A stretch of 56,326 bases of DNA from Candidatus Zipacnadia bacterium (GTDB lineage Bacteria; Armatimonadota; Zipacnadia; Zipacnadales; UBA5352): the NCBI GenBank assembly GCA_029820045.1, contig JALGVE010000003.1, forward strand, positions 1 to 56,326, given 5' to 3'. Positions 32,738 through 42,200 of the stretch are shown here, in pieces (position 1 is the stretch's first letter; each line of letters starts with the position of its first letter). The position numbers and the translations under genes were made by a program. Below the pieces are notes generated by a model, which worked only from the letters and a program-made list of their open reading frames with translations, was not told the origin of the DNA and ran no database searches.

Positions 32738-33466
32738 ATGGAACTCGCCGAACTGAGAGCCGAGATGCGCGAAGAGACGGGCAAAGGACCCGCACGGCGC
32801 TTGCGCCGCCGGGGCCTGATACCCGGTGTCGCTTACGGGCTGAGTCAGGAGACGGTACACCTGGCGGTACACGCCGCCGAGCTTGACCGTGTCCTGCACA
32901 CCTCGGAGCGCGCCAACGTGCTGATAGACCTGGAGATACCCGGCAGAGAGAAAGTGGAGGACACGGCCAGCATCATCAAGGAGATCCAGCGCGACCCGGT
33001 CACGCGAGCTCCGCTGAACGTGGATTTCCAGTGGATCTCGCTCACGGACAGGATCACCGTCGAGGTGCCGGTGGAGGTGACCGGAAGCGCCCCCGGAGTC
33101 GTGGACGACGGCGGCATGGTTCAGCAGCAGATGCACACCGTGGAGGTCTCATGCCTGCCCACGGATATCCCCGACCGCATCATCGCCAACATTGACGGTA
33201 TGCACATCGGGGACGCTCTGCACGTGGGCGCTCTCCAGGCCGTCAGCGACGTGGAGATCCTCGCGGACGCCGACGAAGTCCTGCTGTCAATAGCCGCTCC
33301 CATCAGGGAAGAGGACTTGGAGGTGCGCGTGGACGAGGCCGAGCTTGAGCAGCTTGTTGACCTGGAGGCCGCTGAGGAGTTGGCTCCGGAGGAAGCCGAG
33401 GAAGCGGCCGAGGAAGCGGAGGAGGCGGAGGAGGCGGCCGAGGAAGCAGAGGCGGATTCCGAATAG
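32738..33466 (+). CDS. rplY: 50S ribosomal protein L25 (TL5/CTC type)
   Basis: 242 residues from ATG 32738, preceded by CAGGAGGGG; an earlier in-frame ATG would overlap the tRNA and is rejected. The protein binds 5S rRNA. Features: ARRLRRRGLIPGVAYG in the N-terminal L25 domain, and a second domain (TVEVSCLPTDIPDRI) that marks the long TL5/CTC form. The last ~40 residues are nearly all Glu and Ala, an unusually long acidic tail. It is 21 bp upstream of pth, the classic rplY-pth pair. Confidence 0.93.
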   Translation: MELAELRAEMREETGKGPARRLRRRGLIPGVAYGLSQETVHLAVHAAELDRVLHTSERANVLIDLEIPGREKVEDTASIIKEIQRDPVTRAPLNVDFQWISLTDRITVEVPVEVTGSAPGVVDDGGMVQQQMHTVEVSCLPTDIPDRIIANIDGMHIGDALHVGALQAVSDVEILADADEVLLSIAAPIREEDLEVRVDEAELEQLVDLEAAEELAPEEAEEAAEEAEEAEEAAEEAEADSE

Positions 33467-33487
33467 CCCGATTGCTGGAGCAAGCGC

Positions 33488-34045
33488 ATGTGGGGCATCG
33501 TCGGCCTCGGTAACATCGGCCCGGACTACGAGGACACCAGGCATAATGTCGGCTTTGACACGGTGGACGCCTTGGCGCGCGTCCACCGTGTGCGTTTGCG
33601 CCGTGGCCGGGCGGCGGCGGTGCTGGGTGAGGGCGAGGTCAAGGGCACGGAGGTTGTGCTGGCTAAGCCGCTGACGATGATGAACGCCAGCGGCGTCGCT
33701 GTCGCCCGCATCTGTTACCTCTATGACCTCCAGCCTGAGAACCTCATCATCGTCGTGGATGACATCAACCTTGACCTGGGCAAGCTGCGCCTGCGCCGGC
33801 GCGGCTCCGAGGGCGGTCATAGGGGCCTGAGGTCCATCACCGAGCGGCTCGGCACGAAGGACTACCCGCGCCTGCGCCTCGGTATCGGCGCCCCGCCCGG
33901 CGACGTGGACGCGCGCGACTACGTGCTCTCTCCCTTCACCAAGCCGGAGTTGGAAGAGGCGCAGGCCATGATAGAACGTGCCAGGCGGGCCATCGAGTGC
34001 GCGCTGACCGATGGCTTTGAGGCAGCGATGAACGAGTTCAACTAA
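33488..34045 (+). CDS. pth: Peptidyl-tRNA hydrolase
   Basis: 185 residues, normal for bacterial Pth. It releases tRNA from prematurely dropped peptidyl-tRNAs. GPDYEDTRHNVGF carries catalytic His19; PLTMMNASG provides the conserved Asn66; VVDDINLDLGKLRLR carries the catalytic Asp (91/92), followed by SEGGHRGLRSI. The first motif reads GNIG instead of the common GNPG. It directly follows rplY and is followed by a hairpin. Confidence 0.96.
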   Translation: MWGIVGLGNIGPDYEDTRHNVGFDTVDALARVHRVRLRRGRAAAVLGEGEVKGTEVVLAKPLTMMNASGVAVARICYLYDLQPENLIIVVDDINLDLGKLRLRRRGSEGGHRGLRSITERLGTKDYPRLRLGIGAPPGDVDARDYVLSPFTKPELEEAQAMIERARRAIECALTDGFEAAMNEFN

Positions 34046-34053
34046 TCTGTAGC

Positions 34054-34076
34054 GCGGCGCTCCCCACGAGCGCCGC
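34054..34076 (+). terminator. Hairpin after pth
   Basis: Stem GCGGCGCT (34054-34061) / AGCGCCGC (34069-34076) with a seven-base loop. There is no T-run, so termination is possible but not certain. Confidence 0.45.
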
Positions 34077-34096
34077 CCGCCCGAAAACAAAGTATA

Positions 34097-34813
34097 ATGG
34101 CACGCAGGTTCAGCAAGACCTCCGTCCCGAGACGTTCAATCAGCCCCCTCGGCTGGGCGGGCATCGGTTGCGGCCTCACGGTCGCGCTGGGCCTCATCGC
34201 TGTCGTGGTGGCATATGTGCTTGCCGTGTCCCAGCCCCCACCACCGCCGGAGGCGGCTCATTCGCACGCGCCAACTACCTCCACCGACACCGGCGGGCAG
34301 CCAAGCCCGTCACCGTCTGCGACGCCGTCAAGCCCATCGTCCCCTACCACTTCCTCAAGGCCAACCGCCGCCCCGAGTCTCGAAGCTCAGCTCAAGCAGG
34401 CTCATGAAGCCGGTCGCTCCGAGCGGGCGGTGCCGGTGCGCCTGACCATCCGGCAGGCTGAACTCAACTCCTATCTAGCCCGGGAGACGGCCCGCGGAGG
34501 TGACGTGCAGAACGCTCAGGTCTACTTCGGCGAAGGCACCGTGGTGACCACGGGGCGAGTGGGGTGGCAGGGACGAAGCGCCTACGTGACCGTGCGCGCC
34601 CATCCGGTCATCGCAGACGGCAATGTTGACCTCATGGTTGACGACGTCGCCATCGGGCGGCTGCCCGCGCCCGGCGCGCTGCGCCAGCAGGCGCAGGATC
34701 GCCTCAACGACGCCCTGGACAAGCTCCTAGGCCGCGAGCGCTTCCGGGTCGAGAGCGTGCGCGTGCAGCCGGGAGTGATGATCGTCGAGGGCTCGAGCGG
34801 GGGACGGCGCTGA
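34097..34813 (+). CDS. Membrane-anchored protein with Pro/Ser/Thr linker and LmeA/DUF2993-like domain
   Basis: 238 residues. A basic start and one transmembrane segment (~20-42) are followed by a Pro/Ser/Thr-rich linker (~45-100), then an extracytoplasmic domain. RLTIRQAELNSYLAR, then VIADGNVDLMVDDVAIGRLPAPG, and a C-terminal VQPGVMIVEG strand resemble the LmeA/DUF2993 lipid-binding fold, but the match is by eye and weak. A TATAAT sequence overlaps the ATG, so the true start or promoter is uncertain. It lies between pth and the phosphoesterase gene, 40 bp upstream of the latter. Confidence 0.55.
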   Translation: MARRFSKTSVPRRSISPLGWAGIGCGLTVALGLIAVVVAYVLAVSQPPPPPEAAHSHAPTTSTDTGGQPSPSPSATPSSPSSPTTSSRPTAAPSLEAQLKQAHEAGRSERAVPVRLTIRQAELNSYLARETARGGDVQNAQVYFGEGTVVTTGRVGWQGRSAYVTVRAHPVIADGNVDLMVDDVAIGRLPAPGALRQQAQDRLNDALDKLLGRERFRVESVRVQPGVMIVEGSSGGRR

Positions 34814-34853
34814 GCAATATGACAGCTATCCCCATCCGCGCAAGTGAACGTCC

Positions 34854-35840
34854 ATGATAGTTGCAGTCATTGCCCTGGGGCTGCTCGCGCTCTGCCTGAT
34901 CGCGCTGCTCTTGCGAACGCTGGCCAAGGGCGAGCGAACGCAGCTCCGGACGACGCGCCTGCGGGTGCGCGTGCCCGGACTCCCCGACGCCCTGTCGGGC
35001 TGGACGCTCGCCTTTCTATCCGACCTACATGTGGGCCGCATGTACGTCTCCGAGGAGCAGCTCCTCGGGGCCCTCGAAGAGGTTGACCCCGACTACCTCG
35101 CCCTGGGAGGTGATTACGCCGCGCGCCCCATGTACCATGACACGGCCCTTGCACTGCTGAGGCGATTCGCACAACGCTGGCCCACAGTCTGCACACTGGG
35201 CAACACCGATCGCTACCAGAAGTGGGACGGCGAGCGCCTTCGCAAACAGTTGGAGGAGGCGGGAGCCAGGCTCCTGGTGAATGAGTCGCATCAGGTGCAG
35301 GTGGGCGCCGCGACGGTCGAGTTCGTCGGCCTCGACGAACCCCTGCACGGAAGCGCGGACGTGGAGAGGGCGCTGCAGAACGCGGAGGAGAGCCCTTCCT
35401 TGCGCGTGGCAATCGCGCACTCGCCGGCTGTCTGGCGTGAGCTGGAACACCTCGGCGCGCACATCCTGCTCTGCGGGCACACTCACGGCGGACAGGTGCG
35501 GGTGCCGGGGCTGGAGGCGTTTGCGGTGCATCCAGGCGTGCCGCGGCGGCTCTCCGCCGGCCTGTTCTGCTACCATCACAGGGGCGCCGCGCGGCCGCGC
35601 ATGGAGCGCCTCGCCAGCCACTGGCGCATACTGAGCCGTCCGCTCCGTCCTATCACAGCGAGCACCGCCAGCGGCCCCTTGCTCTACGTCACACGCGGTG
35701 TCGGCGCCACCGGGCCCAGGGTACGGCTGTTCTGCCCTCCGGAACTGGTAGCAATCGAGTTCGTGCCCGATGACGAAGGCAGCGTCGAGGAGGTCGGGGA
35801 GCCTGACAGCGGAAGCGCCGGAGAGCGAGCAGGACGCTAG
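34854..35840 (+). CDS. YaeI-like membrane-anchored metallophosphoesterase
   Basis: 328 residues with an N-terminal membrane helix (1-22). Calcineurin-type motifs: SDLHVG (D-x-H), GGDYAA, HSPAVW and GHTHGGQV. The fourth motif reads GNTD where the family has GNHD or GNHE, so the usual catalytic His is replaced by Thr. Relatives (YaeI, LpxG-type) hydrolyse phosphodiesters in lipids or lipid-linked nucleotides at the membrane. Its last 71 bases overlap the methyltransferase reading frame. Confidence 0.88.
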   Translation: MIVAVIALGLLALCLIALLLRTLAKGERTQLRTTRLRVRVPGLPDALSGWTLAFLSDLHVGRMYVSEEQLLGALEEVDPDYLALGGDYAARPMYHDTALALLRRFAQRWPTVCTLGNTDRYQKWDGERLRKQLEEAGARLLVNESHQVQVGAATVEFVGLDEPLHGSADVERALQNAEESPSLRVAIAHSPAVWRELEHLGAHILLCGHTHGGQVRVPGLEAFAVHPGVPRRLSAGLFCYHHRGAARPRMERLASHWRILSRPLRPITASTASGPLLYVTRGVGATGPRVRLFCPPELVAIEFVPDDEGSVEEVGEPDSGSAGERAGR

Positions 35841-36462
35841 CAGCGAGGTTCAGCACTACTTCTCCCGGCAACCCGAGGCGCGCTCGCGCCCAGCCGAGCT
35901 AACCGCCGAGGTCCGCGGGCTGTCGCTCGCCTTCACGACTGACCGTGGCGTGTTTTCCCATCGCAAGGTGGACGCAGGCAGCCGACTGTTGGCGGAGACC
36001 ATGGAGCTGTCCGAGCAAGCGGACGTGCTTGACTGGGGCTGCGGCTGGGGCCTGCTGGGCATCGTCGCCGCGCTCACCTGGCCCCAGGCCCGAGTGACCT
36101 TGGTTGACATCAACGAGCGGGCCTGTGCCCTTGCGAAGGCAAACGCCGAGCGGAATGGGGCCTCGCACGTCGAGGTTATCTGCGGTGACGCGACAGAGCT
36201 GTTCACCGAGCAGCGCTTCGACGCCGTCATCTGCAATCCGCCCATCAGCGCGGGTCGCTCCCTTATGCTGGCGATGATGGCGAACGTCGCAAGGGTTTTG
36301 CGCCCGCAGGGCGCGTTCTGGATGGTGGCTCATACCAGGAAGGGCGCGAAGAGGCTCCAGCGCGACCTGGCGGACCTCTTCGACGACGTGGAGCGGGTGA
36401 ACATGCGCGGCGGTTACCGGGTCGTCAACGCGACCGGACCACTGCCTCTAGGAGGCGTCTGA
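35770..36462 (+). CDS. RsmC-like class I methyltransferase
   Basis: 230 residues. The SAM-binding motif is LDWGCGWGLLG, followed by VDINERA and the substrate motif CNPPISAG, the N-P-P-[ILV] signature of N-methyltransferases acting on guanine or adenine in RNA. The length matches the C-terminal half of E. coli RsmC, as in the shorter RsmC-type enzymes of Gram-positive bacteria. The first ~30 residues are polar and poorly conserved in appearance; a start downstream of the overlap would need a non-standard codon, so I keep ATG 35770. It ends two bases before the next gene. Confidence 0.85.
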   Translation: MTKAASRRSGSLTAEAPESEQDASSEVQHYFSRQPEARSRPAELTAEVRGLSLAFTTDRGVFSHRKVDAGSRLLAETMELSEQADVLDWGCGWGLLGIVAALTWPQARVTLVDINERACALAKANAERNGASHVEVICGDATELFTEQRFDAVICNPPISAGRSLMLAMMANVARVLRPQGAFWMVAHTRKGAKRLQRDLADLFDDVERVNMRGGYRVVNATGPLPLGGV

Positions 36463-36464
36463 GC

Positions 36465-37523
36465 ATGACCAGCAGAGAGCGAGTTCTGGCTGCGCTCAAT
36501 CACCAGGAGGCGGATCGGGTCCCGATACATGATAGCCCCTGGTTTACGACCGTGATACGTTGGCACGAGGAGGGCCTTCCCGCCAAGGTCTCGCCCAACC
36601 AGTACTTCGGCTACGAGTTCTCAGGCGTCGGCGCGGACACCTCGCTGCGCATGCCCACCGAGGTCGTGGAGGACACCGACGAATACACCATCACCTGGAA
36701 CAGTAACGGCGCACTGCGCAAGAACTGGAAGCATGCCACCTCCACGCCCGAAATGATGGACTTCAAGATCAAGACCAGCGCCGACTGGTTCGCGCATAAG
36801 CAGGAGCTGGAGATCGGTCGCGACCGCATTGACTGGGAGGGCGGCCTCCGCGCGCAGCGTCATGCGCGTGAGCAGGGCCTGTGGTTCCCCTACCACGCCG
36901 CCACCGGCTATGATAAGTCCCAGGGCATCATCGGCTCCGAGCGGTTGCTCATCGCCATGGCCGAGGAGCCCGAGTGGGTCGCGGATATCTTCATGACGCA
37001 TACGGACCTGATCATCGGCACCGCCGGGCCGATGATGGAGGGCGGCTTCGAGTTCGACGGCGCCTTTCTCTATGATGACATGGGGTACCGCAACGGCCCG
37101 CTGTTCTCCCCGAAGATGTACCGCGACATATGCTTCCCGGCGCACAAGAAGGTGTGCGATTTCTTCCACCGCTACGGTCTCAAGGTCATCCTGCACAGTT
37201 GCGGTAACGTGACCCAACTCGTGCCGCAGCTCATCGAGGCGGGCTTCGACTGCCTCCAACCTCTGGAGGTCAAGGCTGGGATGGACCTGATCCGGCTGAA
37301 GGAGCAGTACGGCCAGAGCCTCGCCTTCATGGGCGGGATTGACGTGCGCAAGATGGCCGACCTCGACCCGCGCCTCATCGAGGAGGAGATACGCACCAAG
37401 GTCGGCATCGCCAAGCGCGGTGGCGGGTACATCTATCACTCCGACCATTCTGTGCCTGACAACGTAAGCTTCGATCAGTACAGATATGTCATGGATCTGG
37501 TACATGAACATGGACAGTACTAG
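36465..37523 (+). CDS. Uroporphyrinogen-decarboxylase-like (URO-D) family protein
   Basis: 352 residues; the ATG follows AGGAGGCG. The opening TSRERVLAALNHQEADRVP is the standard start of the URO-D superfamily branch that includes MtaA/CmuA-type cobamide-dependent methyltransferases. LHSCGNV (His and Cys) is the zinc-site motif of the methyltransferase branch, absent from true HemE. Methyl or decarboxylase chemistry on an unknown substrate is inferred; no corrinoid protein gene is nearby. Expression is probably coupled to the methyltransferase gene two bases upstream. Confidence 0.85.
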   Translation: MTSRERVLAALNHQEADRVPIHDSPWFTTVIRWHEEGLPAKVSPNQYFGYEFSGVGADTSLRMPTEVVEDTDEYTITWNSNGALRKNWKHATSTPEMMDFKIKTSADWFAHKQELEIGRDRIDWEGGLRAQRHAREQGLWFPYHAATGYDKSQGIIGSERLLIAMAEEPEWVADIFMTHTDLIIGTAGPMMEGGFEFDGAFLYDDMGYRNGPLFSPKMYRDICFPAHKKVCDFFHRYGLKVILHSCGNVTQLVPQLIEAGFDCLQPLEVKAGMDLIRLKEQYGQSLAFMGGIDVRKMADLDPRLIEEEIRTKVGIAKRGGGYIYHSDHSVPDNVSFDQYRYVMDLVHEHGQY

Positions 37524-37533
37524 CGCGGGAAAA

Positions 37534-37756
37534 CCCAGGAGCATCGTTTTTGCGAGGCAGGCTCGGGCTGTGGTATAGGGCGGGACCTGTTTGTCCCCCG
37601 TAGCCTTGGCGAAGGGGGGTGCCCCGCCCGCGTGGGGCGCGCCACAGGTGCGCGCCCTACATACGACAGCGGCGCCCGCGGTGCCGCCGAGGCGCGATCG
37701 GCGCGGCACCCCCACCGAGGGCGACGAGCGGCAGGGCTAGAAACGATGCTCCTGGG
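37534..37756. mobile_element. 223-bp MITE-like element with perfect 16-bp terminal inverted repeats
   Basis: Left end CCCAGGAGCATCGTTT (37534-37549) is matched exactly by the complement at 37741-37756. The inside holds GGGCGGGACC, GTAGCCTTGGCGAAGG and several GC-rich stems but no gene. I see no clear target duplication. Related end sequences lie at 226-242 and 56216-56234. Confidence 0.75.
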
Positions 37757-37771
37757 GAAGACCTTGAGGCG

Positions 37772-37800
37772 TTGTATCCCCGGAAGTCATGATGTATAAT
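37772..37800 (+). promoter_or_regulatory. Sigma70-like promoter for the M24 gene
   Basis: TTGTAT (37772-37777), a 17-base spacer and TATAAT (37795-37800). It is immediately right of the MITE. Confidence 0.65.
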
Positions 37801-37930
37801 CACTCGCACCGCGCCGGTCATGAAGGTAGTCGCACAATGGCGGCGCACGCGCAACGGGCTCTGCGGAAACGCGACGACACGGAGCCATGTCCCGCCCCGG
37901 CGGGAGTGTTCTCGCTTTGGAGGCCACTAA

Positions 37931-39031
37931 GTGACCCGCCTGCAAGAGGTCGAGGCCAAGCTTGAGAAGGTGCGCGCTTTCCTGCAGGAGCGAGGCTTGG
38001 ACGCCGTCGTGCTCACCAGCAGGTCGAACTTCGCGTGGCTGACGGCTGGCGCGGACAACCACGTGGTCATGTGCTCGGAGAGCGGCGCAGCGCCCCTGGT
38101 GGTGACGGCCCAGGGCCAGCACCTGCTCACTAACAACATCGAGGCCCCGCGCTTCGAGGACGAGGAGCTCGGCGGGCTGCCCTTCGAGATTCACTTCATG
38201 CAGTGGAACGAGGAGGAGCCGCTGGGGATGCTGGCCTCGGTCGCCCCCAGGCGCGTAGGCACAGATGGCGCCTGGCCGGAGCACGCCGCTAACGTGGCCG
38301 ACGACTTCGCGCGTCTGCGCTGGCAGCTCATGGAGCCGGAGATCGAGCGCTATCGGCAGGTGGGCGCTATCGCCTCGCGCGCGCTGCTGGAGACCGGGCA
38401 GGAGATCGAGCCCGGTCAGACCGAGCACGAGATAGCGGCCCTGCTGGCGGGCAAGGTGCTGGCGGCGGGGGCGACGCCCGTGGTTGTGCTCATCGCGGCG
38501 GACGAGCGCATTGACAGATATCGCCACCCGATCCCCACCGACAAGACCCTCGATCAGCGCGCCATGCTGGTAGTGGGCGCGGTTAAGTGGGGCCTGGGCA
38601 TCTCGGCCACGCGCATGGTGCATTTCGGCGAACCGTCGGCGGAACTGCGCAACAAGCATCGGGCCTGCTGCACCGTGGATGCCTGCTTCAACCTGGAGAC
38701 GCGGCCGGGAGCTTCGGTGGCGGAGGTCTTCACGCGCGCGGTGGAGGTCTACGCGGAGACCGGCTTCGCCGAGGAGTGGAAGCTGCACCACCAGGGCGGC
38801 GCCACCGGCTACGCGCCCCGCGAGTACAAGGGCGGCTTCGACTGCGAGGAAGTCGTGCTGGAGGACCAGGCCTTTGCCTGGAACCCCTCCATCACCGGCA
38901 CCAAGTCCGAGGACACGATTCTGGCCCGGGCTGAAGGAACGGAGTTCCTCAGTTCAGCCGCTGGCTGGCCGACGCTGGAGGTCAGCTACGGCGGCGCGGC
39001 GCTGGAGCGCCCGGATATCTTAATGAGGTGA
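37931..39031 (+). CDS. M24-family peptidase-like protein lacking the metal ligands
   Basis: 366 residues from a GTG, with GGAGG about seven bases upstream. The fold is creatinase/prolidase-like: an N-terminal domain (LTSRSNFAWLTAGADN) and a C-terminal pita-bread domain. The strands that should supply two metal-binding Asp residues read VVGAVKWGLGISATRMV, with no Asp. HHQGG replaces the usual GHGIG. Peptidase activity of the standard M24 type is therefore doubtful; a related non-metal hydrolase or binding role is possible. It is preceded by a good promoter and followed by a hairpin, suggesting a single-gene unit. Confidence 0.82.
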   Translation: MTRLQEVEAKLEKVRAFLQERGLDAVVLTSRSNFAWLTAGADNHVVMCSESGAAPLVVTAQGQHLLTNNIEAPRFEDEELGGLPFEIHFMQWNEEEPLGMLASVAPRRVGTDGAWPEHAANVADDFARLRWQLMEPEIERYRQVGAIASRALLETGQEIEPGQTEHEIAALLAGKVLAAGATPVVVLIAADERIDRYRHPIPTDKTLDQRAMLVVGAVKWGLGISATRMVHFGEPSAELRNKHRACCTVDACFNLETRPGASVAEVFTRAVEVYAETGFAEEWKLHHQGGATGYAPREYKGGFDCEEVVLEDQAFAWNPSITGTKSEDTILARAEGTEFLSSAAGWPTLEVSYGGAALERPDILMR

Positions 39032-39034
39032 CTA

Positions 39035-39071
39035 CCCACCTTCACACGCTGGGAATAGTCTCCCAGGTGGG
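39035..39071 (+). terminator. Hairpin after the M24 gene
   Basis: CCCACCT (39035-39041) pairs with AGGTGGG (39065-39071), and an inner CTGGGA pairs with TCCCAG. No T-run is present. Confidence 0.45.
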
Positions 39072-39212
39072 CGGAGCGATCATGGCGGACCAAGCGAGCA
39101 GTTGCCTGAGAACATGACCACGGGGCAGGCCACGCAGCAGGGCTTGCAGCACTGAACTGAGCCAGCACACACAGCTTCGAGGGCGGCGCCTGAGCCGCCG
39201 AGGGGTTGTCGA

Positions 39213-42200
39213 ATGTATCTGAAACGCCTCGAAATGCGTGGGTTCAAGACCTTCGCGCGGCGGACGGAGTTCGAGCTTGAACCCGGCTTGACAGCGGTCG
39301 TTGGGCCGAACGGGGTCGGCAAGAGCAACATCGCCGACGCCATCGTGTGGTCGCTGGGCGAGCAGAGCAACCGCGCCGTACGCGCACAGACCTCACAGGA
39401 CGTCATCTTCGCCGGTTCCGAGACCCGCAGCCCCCTGGGCATGGGCGAGGTCAAGCTGGTCGTGGATAACTCCGACGGCGCCCTGCCCATTGACTTCTCC
39501 GAGGTCGAGATCTGCCGCCGTCTCTACCGCACCGGCGAGAGCGAGTACGCCATCAACAACTCCGCCTGCCGCCTGCGCGACATCCATGACCTGTTCGTGG
39601 ACACGGGTATCGGCCAGGCGGCGTATTCCCTCGTTGGCCAGGGGGAGATTGACGCCATCCTCAGCGCGCGCTCCGAGGATAGGCGGGAGCTGATCGAGGA
39701 GGTCGCCGGCATCGGCAAGTACCGCCGCCGCCGGCAGGAGGCGCGCCGCAAGCTGGATGACACCGAGGCGAATGTACGCCGCATCTCCGACATCATCTAC
39801 GAGCTATCCTCGCAGCGCGAGCCCTTGGAGGAGCAGGCGGTCAAGGCCCGCCAGTACCGAGAGATTGACCGCGCCCTGCGCGAACTCGAACTTAAGCTGC
39901 TCGGCCTCGAATACAAGGAGCGCCAGCAGGCCCTGGGCAAGCTCGCCAACGATCAGAGCGTCCGCACCGCAGACCTTGAATCCACGCGCGCTCAGTTGAC
40001 GCTGCTCAACACCGAGGGCGAGCGCCTGGCCGCCGATCTGCACCGCCTTGAGGCTGAGCTCGAGCAGACGCGCCAGGAGGCCCTGGAGGCCGAGCGCGAA
40101 GCCGAGCGGACCGACCGCGCGCATGCGGTCAGCGCCGAGAAGCTACGCGCCCTGCAGGAGCGCTTGGCCGAGCTGGAGGGCCCTGATGGGGGGGATGGCG
40201 AGCGTGAGCAGGAGCTTACTGACCACCTCACCGAGCTCCGCCAGCAGAGAGCCGACAGCGAGCAGCGAACCGACGCACTCACGGAGGAACTCAACGCCCT
40301 GCGCCAACGCCTGGAGCAGGCCCAGGCTCAACAGGAGGCCCAGGCCCAGCGCGTCCGGACGCTCGAGCGCGAGCGCCAGCAGCACCTACAGGATGCCGAG
40401 GCCCAGGAGCGCGAGGCCGAGGCGCTGGCAAGCATTCAAGGAGAGTTGCGTGAGCGCGTGGAGCGGCTTACCAGCCAGCGCGAAGGACTTCTGCGCAGGT
40501 ACCAGGAGGCCGCGGAGGGACTCGAGGGCACCCGCGTCAGGCACGATCAACTCGCCGCGCAGATCGAGGAGGCCAGGCGCCTCCTGGCCGAACAGCAGCG
40601 CCTGCATGGGGAACTGACCCGGACGCTGCGCGAGCACCGGACCAAGCGCGCGATACTTGCCGGTGCCGCCACCGCGGCTGAGGCGCGCCTGGCGCTGCTG
40701 GAGGAGCTGGAGCGCGGCCATGAGGGCTATGACGCCGCGGTCCAGCGGGTCCTGGCCGCTGCTCAGGCGGGAGAGCTAAGGGGTATCCGCGGCGTGGTGG
40801 GCGAGCTTGTCGAGGTCCCCAGCCGCTACGAACAGGCCATCGAGGCCGCGCTGAGCGAGAGACTCCAGTGGATCGTCACCGACACCCAGGAGCAGGCGCT
40901 GGCCGCCGTGGAGTATCTGCGCGCGCAGGGCGGGGGCTACGCGACCTTCCTGCCGCTGTCATCGCTGACCACGGTTGCGCCACGCGCCGCGGAGCCGTCC
41001 GGCGAGGGCTGCCTGGGAGTCGGCGCCAGGATAGTGCGCCCTGTCGAGGGTATGAGGCAGATCGTGGAGCACTTGTTGGGCGATGTGCTGATCATGCGCG
41101 ACCTTTCGTCCGCCCTCAGATGCATGCGCCGCCTGGGTCATCAGGTGCGCGCTGTCACCCTCCAGGGTGAGGTGATTGAGCGCAGCGGCGCCATCCGCGG
41201 CGGCGCGGCGGCTGGCGATGGAGCTCGCCTCTTCGGGCGCGCCCGCGAGCTGGCGCAGGTCAAGGACGATCTGGCCCAACTCAAGCGCTCCCTGGCCGCC
41301 ATGTGGGAGTGCGAGGAGCGGCTTGAGCACAGCGCCCAGGCGCTTGCGGCGCGGCTTGAGCAGGCGAACGGTGAGGCTGGTGAGGGCCGCGCCGAGCTGT
41401 CCGAGCTCGACCGCGACCTGGTGCACCTGCAGGACCAGGCGGAGGTAACCCAACAGGCCGTCGCCGAGATAGATGGGGAGATCGGGAATCTCCAGGGCAG
41501 GCTGCAAGAGACCGCCCAGCGTGAGCAGAAGGCGAGGCAGCAGGCCGCCGAGCTGCGCCAGCGCGCCCAGGCGGTGGAGGCAGACCTCCAGGAGGCCCGC
41601 GCCGAGCAGCGTCCGACCGAGGAGCTGGAGGAGCAACGCGCGGACCTCGTGCAGCGGGAGGTCGCCCTGGCGGAGCTGCGCGAGAAGGAGCGTTCGCTGG
41701 AGGCGCTGGTCAACCAGGCGGCCGAGGAACTCAGCCGACTGACGCACGAGCGCGCAACGCTCAGCGAAACCCAGCAGAGACTCCGCAGGCAGATCGAAGA
41801 ACTCACCGCTGACCTGGAGCAGACCTCGCAGGACCTCGAACACAAGCGCGCGCAGGCGCAGCAGGCGCGCACGCGCGTCAGCGAGGGCGTGCGAGCAGTT
41901 GACGAGTTACGCGATAAGAGCGAGGAGCTTGAGGCAAGCAGTCGGCGACTGCGCCGGCTCCTGGACGAGCAGAACGAGTGGCTCCAACGCGCCGAGCTGT
42001 CCCTCACCCGCGAGCAGGCGCAGCTCGAGAACATTGAGCTGCGCCTTGCCGACGTCTACGAGGTTACACCTGAACAGGCCGTTGAGCTGGCAGGCGACGA
42101 GGAGACAAAGCGGCGCACCCTCGCTCGGGACGTCAACCGCCTCAAGCGCGAGATCCGCAGCCTCGGTCACGTCAACCTCAGCGCCATTGACGAGGTCGAG

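Larger units (their letters stand above)
37524..37930. other. Gene-free stretch with MITE and promoter
   Basis: 407 bp. It holds a 223-bp element with terminal inverted repeats and a promoter at 37772-37800. No gene recognised. Confidence 0.7.

Noticed and set aside
34093-34098. TATAAT as a promoter for the 34097 gene
   Set aside because: It overlaps the ATG and no -35 sequence lies at the correct distance, so it is probably chance.
39035-39071. Riboswitch before smc
   Set aside because: Only a simple hairpin directly after the M24 stop is visible, with no conserved riboswitch core.
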